A DNA stretch of 44,995 nucleotides, taken from contig CAJUDU010000016.1 of the NCBI GenBank assembly GCA_910584935.1, positions 1 to 44,995 of the forward strand, in the 5' to 3' direction. A model generated the notes under the pieces. It did not search any database. It saw only the letters and a list, made by a program, of their open reading frames with translations, and was not told the origin of the DNA. Below are positions 9,388 to 18,679 of this stretch, one piece after another. Numbering within the stretch: position 1 is the first letter of the stretch; the number at the start of each line of letters is the position of its first letter. This DNA comes from an uncultured Butyricicoccus sp. Lineage in GTDB: Bacteria > Bacillota > Clostridia > Oscillospirales > Butyricicoccaceae. The position numbers and the translations under genes were made by a program.

Positions 9388-9430
9388 ACTGGGAAAATGG
9401 CAGACACCTGCCGCTTTCCCGGTATTTTTT
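9388..9430 (+). terminator. Rho-independent terminator between rnc and smc
   Basis: Nested stem: ACTGGGAAA pairs with TTTCCCGGT and TGGCAG with CTGCCG around ACAC, followed by ATTTTTT. It closes the plsX-rnc unit. The 277-base gap to smc otherwise shows no gene; no signal-recognition RNA motif was seen. Confidence 0.85.
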
Positions 9431-9524
9431 ATGGGCATTTTGTGAAAACATGTCGGGTTGCGTTGATTCTGCGCGGCGAACGTGATAAACTGATAGTATA
9501 ACAAACCATAGATGAGGATATTGC

Positions 9525-12500
9525 ATGATACTCAAAAGCCTACTGCTGCAAGGCTTCAAGTCTTTTCCAGACAAAACCGAAATCCGGTTCATTAGCGGGA
9601 TGACCGCAATTGTAGGGCCAAACGGCAGCGGAAAATCAAATATTTCAGATGCAATCCGGTGGGTGCTGGGCGAACAGTCTTCCCGGTCGCTGCGCGGCGC
9701 GAAAATGGAGGACGTCATTTTCGGCGGCACACAGAAGCGCGGCCCGCTGGGGTTTGCCGAAGTATCGCTGATACTGGATAACTCGGAAGGCGTATTCCAA
9801 TCTGGGCATACGGAAATTATGGTGACCCGGCGGTATTACCGCTCTGGCGAAAGCGAATACTATCTCAATAAAAAACATTGCCGGCTGAAAGATATCCATG
9901 AATTGTTTATGGATACTGGATTGGGGCGGGATGGCTATTCGATTATTGGGCAAGGGCATATTGATGAAATTCTATCGCTGAAAAGTGAGGACAGGCGCGA
10001 AATCTTTGAGGAAGCCGCAGGCATTACCAAATTCCGTTACCGTAAAGAAGAAGCCGAACGCAAACTTGCCGCAACCGAAGAAAATTTGGTACGCATTCGC
10101 GATTTATACAGCGAACTGGAAAACCAGGCAGGTCCCCTCGGCAAACAGGCAGAGAAGGCCAAACAATACCTATTGCTGCGGGATGAACTGCGGGTGATTG
10201 AAGTTTCCTTATGGCTGCTGGAACTGCAAAGCCTGCGTCAGGACACCGAGAAAAACCAAACCGATCAGCAAACCTGCGGAGCACAGCTTGCGGCAGCAAA
10301 AGAACAGCTCGAACAGCTTTACCGTCATTCCGAACAGCTTGCGGAACAAATGCATCAAGCGGATGCACAAACTGACAGCCTGCGCCGCGCATTGCGGGAG
10401 CAGGAACAGCAAATGGCAGATTTACAGAGCCGCTGTGCGGTGCTCAAAGCCAATATACAAAACAACCAGGAAAATATCCGGCGCGCCGAACAGGACAGCT
10501 TGCGGCAGGCGGAACAGGCGCAAGCCTTAAGCCGTCAGCAGCAACAGCGGCAGGCGCATTGTAAACAACTTGATAAAGCCCTTGCAGGGCTTGAGCAGGA
10601 TGCCGCTGAAACCGAAAAGCAAGCGGCAGCATTATCAGACAGCAAAGCCCAGGCAGAATGCGCACGCGATAAACTGCGCGAAGAAATTGATGTGTTGAAT
10701 GCAGCAAATTTTCAGATGGAACTGGCACAAACTGCCGCTCAAGCGGGGCTGGATGGCATGGACAGCCGGCGGGATACGATTTTGGAGGATATCGCCCATG
10801 TATCCGGGCAGCTTGAAGCTGAACAAAAAGTCCATACAGGTTATCAGGCGAAACTTGATCAATGTTTGTCATTGTTGGCGGGCGTGAAGAATAAACTTGC
10901 TGGCGTGGCAATGAAAGCAGATAACCGCCGCAAACAGGTGGAAACCCATAGCAAAGAACTGGCGGAATGCAAAGTGGATTTAAGCGACTGTGAAAACCGC
11001 ATCCGGATGCTGCGCGAAATGCAGAAAGAATATGAAGGATTTTCGCGTGCGGTGAAACAGGTGATGAAACGTGCAGATGCTGGTGTACAGCATGGGGTGC
11101 GTGGTCCGGTTTCCTCGTTGTTGACTGTGGAAACCACATATGTTACCGCGATTGAAACCGCGCTTGGCGCGGCGGCCTCTAACATTGTGGTGGAAACCGC
11201 CGGGGACGCAAAAGCGGCAATTGAATTTCTGAAACGCAGTGATAATGGGCGCGCAACCTTTTTGCCGCTGGATACCATTAAACCCGCGGTTTTGCGTGAA
11301 CAAGGGTTGGAACAAATGTCAGGCTGTCATGGTACAGCGGATAAATTGGTTTCGTGTGGCGAAGAATACCGCGATATTATCCGCAGTTTATTGGCTCGTA
11401 CTGTGATTGCTGATGATATGGATGCCGCGCTCGCGATTGCGCGCACTTATCATCATCGCTTCCGCATTGTTACACTGGATGGGCAGATTATCCAGGCAGG
11501 CGGCGCTATGACTGGCGGTTCAGTGTCCAAAACAACAGGCACATTGGCACGCGCAGGTACACTCCGGGAACTTGAAACCAAACGGCAGATACTGTTAGCT
11601 AAAACAGATGAAATAGAACGCGCTTTTGCTGCCGCAAAAGAAGAGGCGGCAGCGCTGGAATATGATTATAAAGCCATTGAAGCCGAACGCGCACGGGCAT
11701 TGGAAGATGAAGCCCGTTTGACTGCAATGCTTGCCCAACATAAAGCATTGCTGGAAAGCGTAACGGCACGGTATGACGCATTGATATTGGAACGGGATAA
11801 TCTTTCTGAAGCAAAAGAAGGTTATCTGCATACCATTCAGCAAAAAGCAGCCGCACTAGAACAAGGGCGAGAGAAAATCCGTGCCCTTGAAACCGAAGCG
11901 GCGGCAAGGGAAACCGCAATCAATCAGCTCCAAACGGAAATTGCAGAAAATATACAGCGCAGTGCATCGCTGCATACCGCTTTAGCTGAAAACCGTACCG
12001 AAGCTGCAGCCGAACGCCGTGCATTGGATGATTTGGCACGACTATTCCAGGAAATGGAAGATGGACTTACGAGCGTTGGGCAATCCATACAGGAATTTCA
12101 GAAAAATATTGAAGAAAGTACAACTGCTTTGCAAAAAGCAGAAGAACAGGCACAAAGCGGCGATACAGAGGCAGTTCGCCTGCGTGGGCGAATCTCCTCG
12201 GCAGCACAGGCACGAATGCAGCTTGAAGGCGATAAAACCGCTGCGGATAAGCGTGCCCAGTCCTGCAATGAGGAAATTTTAAACCTGGAGCGGGAAAAAG
12301 CCCGCTTGGAAGCACGTGCCGAACAGCAAAAAGAACGGGAAACACAAATTCTAACAAAAATGTGGGAAAGCTATGAGCTCACGCCAACCCCTGCCGCACA
12401 AGTTGCAATAGAAGTACCAGACCCACAGCAGGCACAAAAACGCGCCGGGGAACTGCGCGGACAAATGCGTGCCCTTGGCAATGTCAATTTGGATGCTGTG

Positions 12501-13100
12501 GATGAATATAATGCTTTAATGGAACGCTTTACCTTTCTCGGCGGACAAAAAGATGACCTGGAAACCGCACAGCGTGAACTTTATAAAGTCATTGAACAAC
12601 TGACCGATAATATGAAGGAAATTTTTGCAACAGAGTTTGCAAAGCTGAACGAATATTTTGGACAGACTTTTCGGGAAATGTTTGGCGGCGGACACGCGGA
12701 GCTGAAACTGGCAGATGCTGCTGATATTCTCAACTGCGGCATTGATATTTTAGTTTCTCCGCCGGGCAAAGCGGTGAAAACCATTACGCTGCTTTCAGGC
12801 GGCGAAAAGGCATTTGTTGCAATTGCGCTGCATTTTGCCATACTCAAACTGCGCCCAACTCCATTTAGTGTGCTCGATGAAATCGAAGCCGCGCTGGATG
12901 ATGTCAATGTGGGGCGGTTTGCCCAATATGTGCGCCGGCTCAGCGATAAAACACAGTTTATTGTGATTACCCATCGCCGTGGCACCATGGAAGCGGCGGA
13001 TATGCTGTATGGTGTGACCATGCAGGAACAAGGCGTCAGCCGGATGCTGATGCTGAACCTTGCCGAAGCGGAAAAACAGCTTGGCAAAGAACTAAAATAA
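9525..13100 (+). CDS. smc: Chromosome segregation protein SMC
   Basis: Condensin-like ATPase that organises and segregates the chromosome with ScpA and ScpB. The N-terminal head has Walker A GPNGSGKSN (about 32-40). Two long coiled-coil arms rich in Glu, Gln, Lys and Ala flank the hinge (about 520-640, starting GVRGPVSSLL, with glycines in GGAMTGGS). The C-terminal head has the ABC signature LLSGGEKAF (about 1090) and Walker B FSVLDEIEAALDD (about 1115). The 1191 residues match the family. The gene is followed closely by ftsY, the standard Firmicutes arrangement. Confidence 0.97.
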   Translation: MILKSLLLQGFKSFPDKTEIRFISGMTAIVGPNGSGKSNISDAIRWVLGEQSSRSLRGAKMEDVIFGGTQKRGPLGFAEVSLILDNSEGVFQSGHTEIMVTRRYYRSGESEYYLNKKHCRLKDIHELFMDTGLGRDGYSIIGQGHIDEILSLKSEDRREIFEEAAGITKFRYRKEEAERKLAATEENLVRIRDLYSELENQAGPLGKQAEKAKQYLLLRDELRVIEVSLWLLELQSLRQDTEKNQTDQQTCGAQLAAAKEQLEQLYRHSEQLAEQMHQADAQTDSLRRALREQEQQMADLQSRCAVLKANIQNNQENIRRAEQDSLRQAEQAQALSRQQQQRQAHCKQLDKALAGLEQDAAETEKQAAALSDSKAQAECARDKLREEIDVLNAANFQMELAQTAAQAGLDGMDSRRDTILEDIAHVSGQLEAEQKVHTGYQAKLDQCLSLLAGVKNKLAGVAMKADNRRKQVETHSKELAECKVDLSDCENRIRMLREMQKEYEGFSRAVKQVMKRADAGVQHGVRGPVSSLLTVETTYVTAIETALGAAASNIVVETAGDAKAAIEFLKRSDNGRATFLPLDTIKPAVLREQGLEQMSGCHGTADKLVSCGEEYRDIIRSLLARTVIADDMDAALAIARTYHHRFRIVTLDGQIIQAGGAMTGGSVSKTTGTLARAGTLRELETKRQILLAKTDEIERAFAAAKEEAAALEYDYKAIEAERARALEDEARLTAMLAQHKALLESVTARYDALILERDNLSEAKEGYLHTIQQKAAALEQGREKIRALETEAAARETAINQLQTEIAENIQRSASLHTALAENRTEAAAERRALDDLARLFQEMEDGLTSVGQSIQEFQKNIEESTTALQKAEEQAQSGDTEAVRLRGRISSAAQARMQLEGDKTAADKRAQSCNEEILNLEREKARLEARAEQQKERETQILTKMWESYELTPTPAAQVAIEVPDPQQAQKRAGELRGQMRALGNVNLDAVDEYNALMERFTFLGGQKDDLETAQRELYKVIEQLTDNMKEIFATEFAKLNEYFGQTFREMFGGGHAELKLADAADILNCGIDILVSPPGKAVKTITLLSGGEKAFVAIALHFAILKLRPTPFSVLDEIEAALDDVNVGRFAQYVRRLSDKTQFIVITHRRGTMEAADMLYGVTMQEQGVSRMLMLNLAEAEKQLGKELK

Positions 13101-13148
13101 AAAAATGCAGGTTTGAAACCCTGTAAATCTGTTTATAAAGGAGATATT

Positions 13149-14063
13149 ATGGGACTGTTTGAAAAATTAAAACAAGGGCTGAAAAAAACGACCGAAGCCG
13201 TCACACAGCAGTTTGAAGATATCATTGCTTCCTTTGTTGAAGTTGATGACGACCTGCTGGATGAGCTGGAAGAAGCAATGATTCTTTCCGACCTCGGCGC
13301 ACAGGCTGCCGCCAAAGCCCGCGCAGAACTAAAAAGCCGTGCGCAGCACCAAAAAGTTAATACAGGCTTTGAATTGCGTGCGCTGCTTAAAGAAGTGCTG
13401 TCTGATATGATGCTGGAGGACAGCACATTGGATCTTTCCGGTACGCCTGCGGTTGTGCTGATTATTGGTGTCAATGGCGTAGGCAAAACCACATCAATTG
13501 GCAAACTTGCCGCACAGTATGTCCGTGAGGGCAAGCGTGTGATGCTGGCAGCGGCAGATACATTCCGTGCCGCAGCGGCAGACCAGCTTGAAATCTGGGC
13601 GCAGCGGGCTGGGGCGGAAATTGTACGCCATGGCGAAGGCGCTGACCCGGCAGCTGTGGTCTTTGACGCAATTGCCGCCGCAAAAGCGCGCGGCTGTGAT
13701 GTGATTATTATTGATACGGCTGGGCGGCTGCATAACAAGGCAAACCTGATGAATGAACTGGCGAAAATTGACCGCATTTTGACAAGGGAACTGCCAAATT
13801 CCTCACGGGAAACATTGCTTGTGCTGGATGCCACAACTGGGCAGAATGCTGTACACCAGGCAGAGGAGTTTAACAAAGCGGCTAAGCTTACCGGCATTAT
13901 CCTGACAAAGCTGGATGGTACCGCGAAAGGCGGCATTGTTGTGGCGATTTCCGCTGGGCTTGGCGTACCGGTGAAGCTGGTCGGCGTTGGCGAAGGCATT
14001 GATGATTTGATGGACTTTAACCGCTCTGATTTCCTGGAAGCTTTGCTGCCGCCTATGGCATGA
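13149..14063 (+). CDS. ftsY: Signal recognition particle receptor FtsY
   Basis: GTPase that docks the Ffh-ribosome complex at the membrane and delivers membrane proteins to SecYEG. An N domain (about 1-85, DDDLLDELEEAMILSDLG) precedes the G domain with G1 GVNGVGKTTSIGKLA (about 106), DTFRAAAADQLEIWA, G3 DTAGR (about 190) and G4 TKLDGTAKGG. The start is the ATG at 13149 behind AAAGGAG; the frame is open further upstream but without a good site. The long acidic N-terminal extension of E. coli FtsY is absent, as usual in Gram-positives. Length 304. Confidence 0.96.
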   Translation: MGLFEKLKQGLKKTTEAVTQQFEDIIASFVEVDDDLLDELEEAMILSDLGAQAAAKARAELKSRAQHQKVNTGFELRALLKEVLSDMMLEDSTLDLSGTPAVVLIIGVNGVGKTTSIGKLAAQYVREGKRVMLAAADTFRAAAADQLEIWAQRAGAEIVRHGEGADPAAVVFDAIAAAKARGCDVIIIDTAGRLHNKANLMNELAKIDRILTRELPNSSRETLLVLDATTGQNAVHQAEEFNKAAKLTGIILTKLDGTAKGGIVVAISAGLGVPVKLVGVGEGIDDLMDFNRSDFLEALLPPMA

Positions 14064-14137
14064 CGGATTTTTATCACAATCCCGTAACAGATGCCCATAA
14101 CCCGGCGTCTTTATGGTACAATAAGAAGGAGAAAAGA

Positions 14138-14866
14138 ATGGCAAGACCAGACCTCAGGCGCAATGACGAAATGCGCAAAGTAAAAATCACCCCCAATTAC
14201 ACCATGTATGCCGAAGGTTCTGTACTCATTGAAATGGGTAATACCAAAGTCATCTGTACTGCCAGTGTAGAAGACAAAGTGCCGCCTTTCCTCGAAGGGC
14301 AGGGGCTAGGCTGGGTCACAGCCGAATATGCCATGCTGCCACGGGCAACCAATACTCGTAAAAAACGGGATATCAAATCGCTGAAACTGGATGGACGTTC
14401 CAGCGAAATCCAGCGGCTGATTGGGCGTGCCTTGCGGGCAGTGGTTGACCGCGCCGCACTTGGCGAACGTCAGATTACCATTGACTGCGATGTGATACAA
14501 GCCGATGGCGGCACGCGCTGCGCCGCGATTACAGGCGGGTTTGTGGCATTGTGGCTGGCGTGCAAAAAGCTGCTGCAAGATGGCGTGATTGAAACCATGC
14601 CGCTGACAAATCATGTTTCTGCTGTTTCAGCTGGTATTTTTGAGGATGAAGCGATCCTGGATTTATGCTATGCTGAAGATAGTCATGCGATTGTAGACTG
14701 CAATATTGTGATGACAGGTACTGGTGAATTTATTGAAATTCAAGGCACAGGCGAAGGACGTCCATTTACAAAAGAAGAATTAAACAAATTGATTTCCCTT
14801 GGCAAAAAGGGCACAGGCAAGCTGTGCCGTGACCAGAAACGGATTACCGGGGAGCTTGGAAAGTAA
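14138..14866 (+). CDS. rph: Ribonuclease PH
   Basis: Phosphorolytic 3'-exoribonuclease that trims tRNA 3' ends. It shows RPDLRRNDEMRKVKI, the core GWVTAEYAMLPRAT, GRALRAVVD and the catalytic-core block DCDVIQADGGTRCAAITG, then FIEIQGTGEGRPF near the end. The ATG at 14138 lies behind AGAAGGAG; upstream in-frame codons are not like the family. The stop codon is immediately followed by the start of rdgB, a classic rph-rdgB pair. Confidence 0.96.
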   Translation: MARPDLRRNDEMRKVKITPNYTMYAEGSVLIEMGNTKVICTASVEDKVPPFLEGQGLGWVTAEYAMLPRATNTRKKRDIKSLKLDGRSSEIQRLIGRALRAVVDRAALGERQITIDCDVIQADGGTRCAAITGGFVALWLACKKLLQDGVIETMPLTNHVSAVSAGIFEDEAILDLCYAEDSHAIVDCNIVMTGTGEFIEIQGTGEGRPFTKEELNKLISLGKKGTGKLCRDQKRITGELGK

Positions 14867-15451
14867 ATGGAATTTATTTTGGCATCGCATAATCAGAAAA
14901 AACTGGACGAATTGCGTCAAATCCTTGATGGATTTCATGTCCAAGTTATCCCATTGCCAGCGGGTGCGCCTGAACCTGAAGAAAATGGCAGTACATTTGC
15001 AGCAAATGCGCAGATAAAAGCTCATGCGGCGGCAGCATTTACCGGTAAAGCTGCAATCGCAGATGATTCGGGTTTATGTGTGGATGCGCTGGGCGGCGCA
15101 CCTGGTATTTATTCGGCACGTTATGCCGATGGCACAGATCAAGGGAACAATCAGAAATTATTATGTGAAATGGAAGCCATACCCGATGGGCATCGGCAAG
15201 CCCGGTTTATTTGTGCGGTTGCCTGTGTGCTGCCTGATGGGCGGGAATTTACTGTACAGGGCGAATGTGAAGGTGAAATCTTGCGTCAGCTGCATGGCAC
15301 AGGCGGCTTTGGCTATGACCCGTTGTTTTATGTGCCAACATATGGATGTACTTTTGGCGAACTGCCGCAGCAAATCAAAAATACCATATCCCATCGCGCA
15401 AAAGCACTTTCTGCTTTTGCGGAAACGCTAAAATCATATATTCAGGAGTAA
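14867..15451 (+). CDS. rdgB: XTP/dITP diphosphatase (RdgB/HAM1 family)
   Basis: House-cleaning enzyme that hydrolyses non-canonical purine triphosphates to monophosphates and keeps them out of DNA and RNA. The opening FILASHNQKKLDELRQIL, the middle AIADDSGLCVDALGGAPGIYSARYA and the late GGFGYDPLFYVP and SHRAKAL blocks are family hallmarks. Length 194 is typical. It directly abuts rph, so the two are surely co-translated. Confidence 0.96.
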   Translation: MEFILASHNQKKLDELRQILDGFHVQVIPLPAGAPEPEENGSTFAANAQIKAHAAAAFTGKAAIADDSGLCVDALGGAPGIYSARYADGTDQGNNQKLLCEMEAIPDGHRQARFICAVACVLPDGREFTVQGECEGEILRQLHGTGGFGYDPLFYVPTYGCTFGELPQQIKNTISHRAKALSAFAETLKSYIQE

Positions 15452-15455
15452 AATA

Positions 15456-15758
15456 ATGATGTTAACCAGTAAACAACGCGCTCAGCTTCGCAAGCTGGCA
15501 AATCCGCTCGCCGTAACGCTGCATATCGGTAAAGATGGTATCACAGAAGGTGTTGTACGCCAGCTTGATGTGCTGCTGGAAAATCATGAACTTGTCAAAG
15601 GCAAAGTACTCGAAAATGCAATGGCTGACCCGCGGACAGTTGCGGAGGCTTTGTGTGAGCAAACCGGCGCGGATGGTGTGCAGGTGATTGGCACAAAATT
15701 TGTACTGTACCGGCAGTCTTCTGATCCCGATAAGCGCAGCATTGTTTTGGAGAAATAA
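15456..15758 (+). CDS. yhbY: CRM-domain RNA-binding protein YhbY
   Basis: Small protein of the CRS1/YhbY fold that associates with pre-50S ribosomes. Its 100 residues are almost entirely the CRM domain, with the conserved HIGKDGITEGVVRQLD (GxxG loop), ELVKGKVLEN and GADGVQVIGTKFVLYR. AGGAG lies just before the start, and nadD follows with a two-base gap. The rdgB-yhbY-nadD-yqeK order fits the usual Firmicutes yhbY-nadD-yqeK-rsfS cluster. Confidence 0.93.
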   Translation: MMLTSKQRAQLRKLANPLAVTLHIGKDGITEGVVRQLDVLLENHELVKGKVLENAMADPRTVAEALCEQTGADGVQVIGTKFVLYRQSSDPDKRSIVLEK

Positions 15759-15760
15759 CC

Positions 15761-16369
15761 ATGCGCACAGGGATTATGGGTGGGACATTTAACCCGCCGC
15801 ATTATGGCCATTTGCGTGCGGCAGAACACGTGCGGGATGCACTGGAGCTGGACAAGGTGCTGTTCATTCCAACCAGCCTGCCGCCGCATAAAAAAATGCC
15901 GGAAGGCTCCGCGACAACCGCACAGCGGTGCAAAATGGTTGAAATGCTGATAGAAGGCTGTTCTTGGGCAAGCCTTAGCACCATTGAAATCAATCGCGGC
16001 GGCGCAAGCTATACCATTGACACATTGCGTGAGTTGCATCAGCTTGGGCAATATGGGGATTTATTTCTCATTATGGGCACCGATATGCTGATGATGTTGG
16101 ACTATGGTTGGCGCAATGCTGCGGAAATCTGCCAGCTTTGCACGCTGGCTGTTGTGGCACGTGAGGCAGGGCAGCAAGAGGCGCTGCAAAAAAAAGCAGA
16201 AGAAATCCGGCAGGAATACCATGCCGATGTACAGCTGATCAATTGCCCTGTGGTGGAAATCTCCTCCACCCAGCTGCGCGCGGGGCAGTCGTTGCGGGAA
16301 ATGGTGCCAGCTTCTGTATATGATTTTATCGAGCAAAACCGATTATACACAAAAAAGAAATATTTTTAA
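15761..16369 (+). CDS. nadD: Nicotinate-nucleotide adenylyltransferase
   Basis: Adenylates nicotinate mononucleotide to deamido-NAD in NAD synthesis. The nucleotidyltransferase motif GGTFNPPHYGHL is at residues 7-18, FIPTSLPPHK follows, then IMGTDML, and the C-terminal ISSTQLR carries the second ATP-binding signature. Length 202 is normal. Confidence 0.96.
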   Translation: MRTGIMGGTFNPPHYGHLRAAEHVRDALELDKVLFIPTSLPPHKKMPEGSATTAQRCKMVEMLIEGCSWASLSTIEINRGGASYTIDTLRELHQLGQYGDLFLIMGTDMLMMLDYGWRNAAEICQLCTLAVVAREAGQQEALQKKAEEIRQEYHADVQLINCPVVEISSTQLRAGQSLREMVPASVYDFIEQNRLYTKKKYF

Positions 16370-16390
16370 AGTGAAAGGCGGTTTTTTGTT

Positions 16391-16966
16391 ATGTTATGTG
16401 ATGAAATGATGCGTAAGGAAATCCTTTCCCGGCTGACCGGCTACCGGCTGGAACATACGCTGGGGTGTGAGCGGGCTGCTGTGAAATTAGCCCATCGGTA
16501 TGGCGCGGATGTGGAAAAATGTGCCTTTGCCGCCATTCTCCATGACATTACAAAAAGACTTTCTCGTGAAGAGCAGTTGTGTTTGTGCGAAAAATACGGT
16601 ATAATACCCTGTGACGTTGAAATTATTGAGTGGAAAATGCTGCATGGTAAAACGGCTGCCGCAGTAGCTCAGCGCGAATACCAGGCGCCTGCTGATGTTG
16701 TCCATGCCATTGCTTGCCATACGACAGGCTGTGCAGATATGTCTTTGCTTGATAAAATCATCTACCTTGCGGACTTTATTGAGGATACACGCGATTTTAA
16801 AGGGGTGGAGCCCGCAAGGGCGCTTGCTAAGCAGGATATTGACAAAGCATTGCTATATTGCTTTGATTTTTCACTAAATGACCTGCTCGAACGGGGGAAA
16901 CTCATACATAAAGACACGTGTGAAGCGCGCAACTGGCTGATTAAGCAGGGGGCTGTGCGTGCATAA
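16391..16966 (+). CDS. yqeK: YqeK-family HD-domain hydrolase (Ap4A hydrolase)
   Basis: HD-superfamily phosphohydrolase; characterised YqeK proteins symmetrically split diadenosine tetraphosphate. The sequence shows HTLGCERAAVKLA, the HD pair in AAILHDITKRL, HGKTAA, AIACHTTGC and IYLADFIEDTRDF, all in the family order. Length 191. It lies in the nadD-yqeK-LCP-rsfS cluster. The start could shift to one of the nearby ATGs at 16403 or 16409. Confidence 0.9.
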   Translation: MLCDEMMRKEILSRLTGYRLEHTLGCERAAVKLAHRYGADVEKCAFAAILHDITKRLSREEQLCLCEKYGIIPCDVEIIEWKMLHGKTAAAVAQREYQAPADVVHAIACHTTGCADMSLLDKIIYLADFIEDTRDFKGVEPARALAKQDIDKALLYCFDFSLNDLLERGKLIHKDTCEARNWLIKQGAVRA

Positions 16967-16995
16967 CGGTGCGTTGATTCAGGAGGCAGTAAAAC

Positions 16996-18645
16996 ATGAA
17001 AATTTTTGGCGGCGGTGGGTCCCGGCAGTCGCGCGGGACGGGGAAGCCAAAGAAACAAGCCCAATATAAACGGGCAAAAGCGCCACTCGCAATTTGGAAG
17101 AAAATACTTATCTCTATCCTCGTTGTCCTGATTGCTGTGGTGACAGCAGGCGGGATCTGGCTGGCAACCAATGTGAGACCACCCAGTTTAGCGGTTGAAA
17201 ACCCAATGAAAGACCATACCAATGACCATACTATCAATGACACTGAAAATGGCGATCAGATGAACATTGATCTCAATATGGGTGACCGTATTGATGATTT
17301 CTTTACATTTGTGGTTTGCGCAACCGATATTGATGAAACTCGTACCGATAATATCATGGTGGTTGCATTTGATACCAAAAAGCATACAGTTAATGTGATG
17401 AATATCCCGCGTGATACCATGTCAAATGTCAATAAATCTGGTGCAAACCGTAAAATCAATGCTGCCTATGGCACAAAAGCTGGTATTGAACAAACCAAAA
17501 AGCAAATTAAACAGGTAATGGGTTTTACCCCAGATAAATTTATTGTTGTGAACTTTAATGGCATTGCTGAAATTGTGGATGTCATTGGTGGGGTAGATTA
17601 TGATATCCCGTTCCCAATGATGTATAAAGATCCGGCGCAAAAACTGGAAATCAATTTCCCTGTGGCAGGTCCACGTCATTTGAATGGGGAGGAAGTCGTT
17701 GAGTTCCTGCGCTGGCGTAAAAATGGCACTGGCTACACCCAGTATGTCCCAGAGGAATATAAAAACGGTGATGAATCCCGTATTGATAAACAGCAGGAGT
17801 TCCTCAAATACTTAGCAAAAGAAGTGCTGACGCTAAAAAATGCTGTCAATGTCAAGGGGATTGCAGATGCGGTGTTCCGCAATGTCAAAACTGATATCAC
17901 AGCAGGCGAAATGCTTTGGCTGGCAGGGCAGGCGTTCCAGGTGGATACGGCAACCGGCATTAATATGTTTACATTGCCAGGGTATTCGGCAATGAGCACG
18001 GCTGGCAGCAGTTCGGAAGAATTGTCCTTCTATTTTGTCAGTGAAAGCAAAGCGCTTGAAATGATTAACGAATATTTTAACCCATATGATAAGCAAATCA
18101 CCAATTTAGATGTCGTTTCTGGTCCAACAAAGAGTTCATCTTCCGGCAAGTCAAGCAGCAAGCGTTACAGTGACGATGATGATGACGATGACAGCAGCAG
18201 CCGGCGTACAACATCATCTTCTAACAAAACCACCAATAGCAAAAATAATGATGACGACGATGATGATGACGATGACCGTCAGACAACGTCGCGCCCATCC
18301 AGTGGCGGCAGTTCAGGCGGCAGCAGCAATCGTAACGACCCTGATGACGATGATGATGACCATTCATCATCCCGCCCATCTAGCGGCGGCAGTTCGGGTG
18401 GCAGCTCCGGTGGCAGTTCGGGTGGCAGTTCGGGTGGCAGCTCCGGCGGCAGTTCAGGTGGCAGCTCCGGCGGCAGTTCAGGTGGCAGCTCCGGCGGCAG
18501 TTCAGGTGGTAGTTCCGGCGGCAGTTCTGGTGGCAGTAGCGGTGGCAGTTCGGGCGGCGGCGAATCTGGCGGCAGCGGCGGCGGTGAATCTGGCGGCGGT
18601 TCCGAATCAGAAGCGCCATCCCCTTCGGTAGACCCAGAAGCATAA
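16996..18645 (+). CDS. LytR-CpsA-Psr (LCP) family cell-wall ligase with Asp/Ser/Gly tail
   Basis: LCP proteins transfer undecaprenyl-linked glycopolymers to peptidoglycan on the outer face of the membrane. A basic cytoplasmic N-terminus (residues 1-36) is followed by one membrane segment (about 37-57) and the LCP domain (about 95-330) with TDNIMVVAFD, MNIPRDTM, NRKINAAYG and EFLRWR, including the arginines that bind the pyrophosphate. The tail (about 375-549) is extremely low-complexity: three runs of 6-9 Asp separated by Ser/Thr/Arg/Asn, then 14 exact GGSS units, then Gly/Glu/Ser. This looks like a flexible, possibly cation-binding outer-surface extension. AGGAGG is seven bases before the start. 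The gene sits between yqeK and rsfS, a position often held by LCP genes in Firmicutes. Confidence 0.92.
   Translation: MKIFGGGGSRQSRGTGKPKKQAQYKRAKAPLAIWKKILISILVVLIAVVTAGGIWLATNVRPPSLAVENPMKDHTNDHTINDTENGDQMNIDLNMGDRIDDFFTFVVCATDIDETRTDNIMVVAFDTKKHTVNVMNIPRDTMSNVNKSGANRKINAAYGTKAGIEQTKKQIKQVMGFTPDKFIVVNFNGIAEIVDVIGGVDYDIPFPMMYKDPAQKLEINFPVAGPRHLNGEEVVEFLRWRKNGTGYTQYVPEEYKNGDESRIDKQQEFLKYLAKEVLTLKNAVNVKGIADAVFRNVKTDITAGEMLWLAGQAFQVDTATGINMFTLPGYSAMSTAGSSSEELSFYFVSESKALEMINEYFNPYDKQITNLDVVSGPTKSSSSGKSSSKRYSDDDDDDDSSSRRTTSSSNKTTNSKNNDDDDDDDDDRQTTSRPSSGGSSGGSSNRNDPDDDDDDHSSSRPSSGGSSGGSSGGSSGGSSGGSSGGSSGGSSGGSSGGSSGGSSGGSSGGSSGGSSGGSSGGGESGGSGGGESGGGSESEAPSPSVDPEA
18385..18552 (+). repeat. 12-bp tandem repeat encoding GGSS, 14 copies
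   Basis: Fourteen consecutive 12-base units of the form GGY GGY AGY followed by a Ser codon (TCN or AGC). Third-position changes alternate between neighbouring units (GGTGGCAGCTCC and GGCGGCAGTTCA), so blocks of 24 bases repeat exactly. It is in frame inside the LCP gene and could vary in copy number by slippage or recombination. Confidence 0.95.
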
Positions 18646-18679
18646 ATTTTTTGATACTTGATAAAAGGAGCGTTAGTTT

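Noticed and set aside
9248..9524. Small signal recognition particle RNA gene between rnc and smc
   Set aside because: The conserved tetraloop and asymmetric-loop motif of 4.5S/6S-type SRP RNA was not found; the interval is explained by a terminator and leader.
13133..14098. Long minus-strand reading frame (321 codons) opposite ftsY
   Set aside because: Ser/Ala-rich shadow of ftsY codons without any recognisable motif.
18160..18640. Tandem repeats in the LCP gene as a possible CRISPR-like or regulatory array
   Set aside because: Units are 12 bases, contiguous and in frame with a clear coding sequence; there are no spacers.
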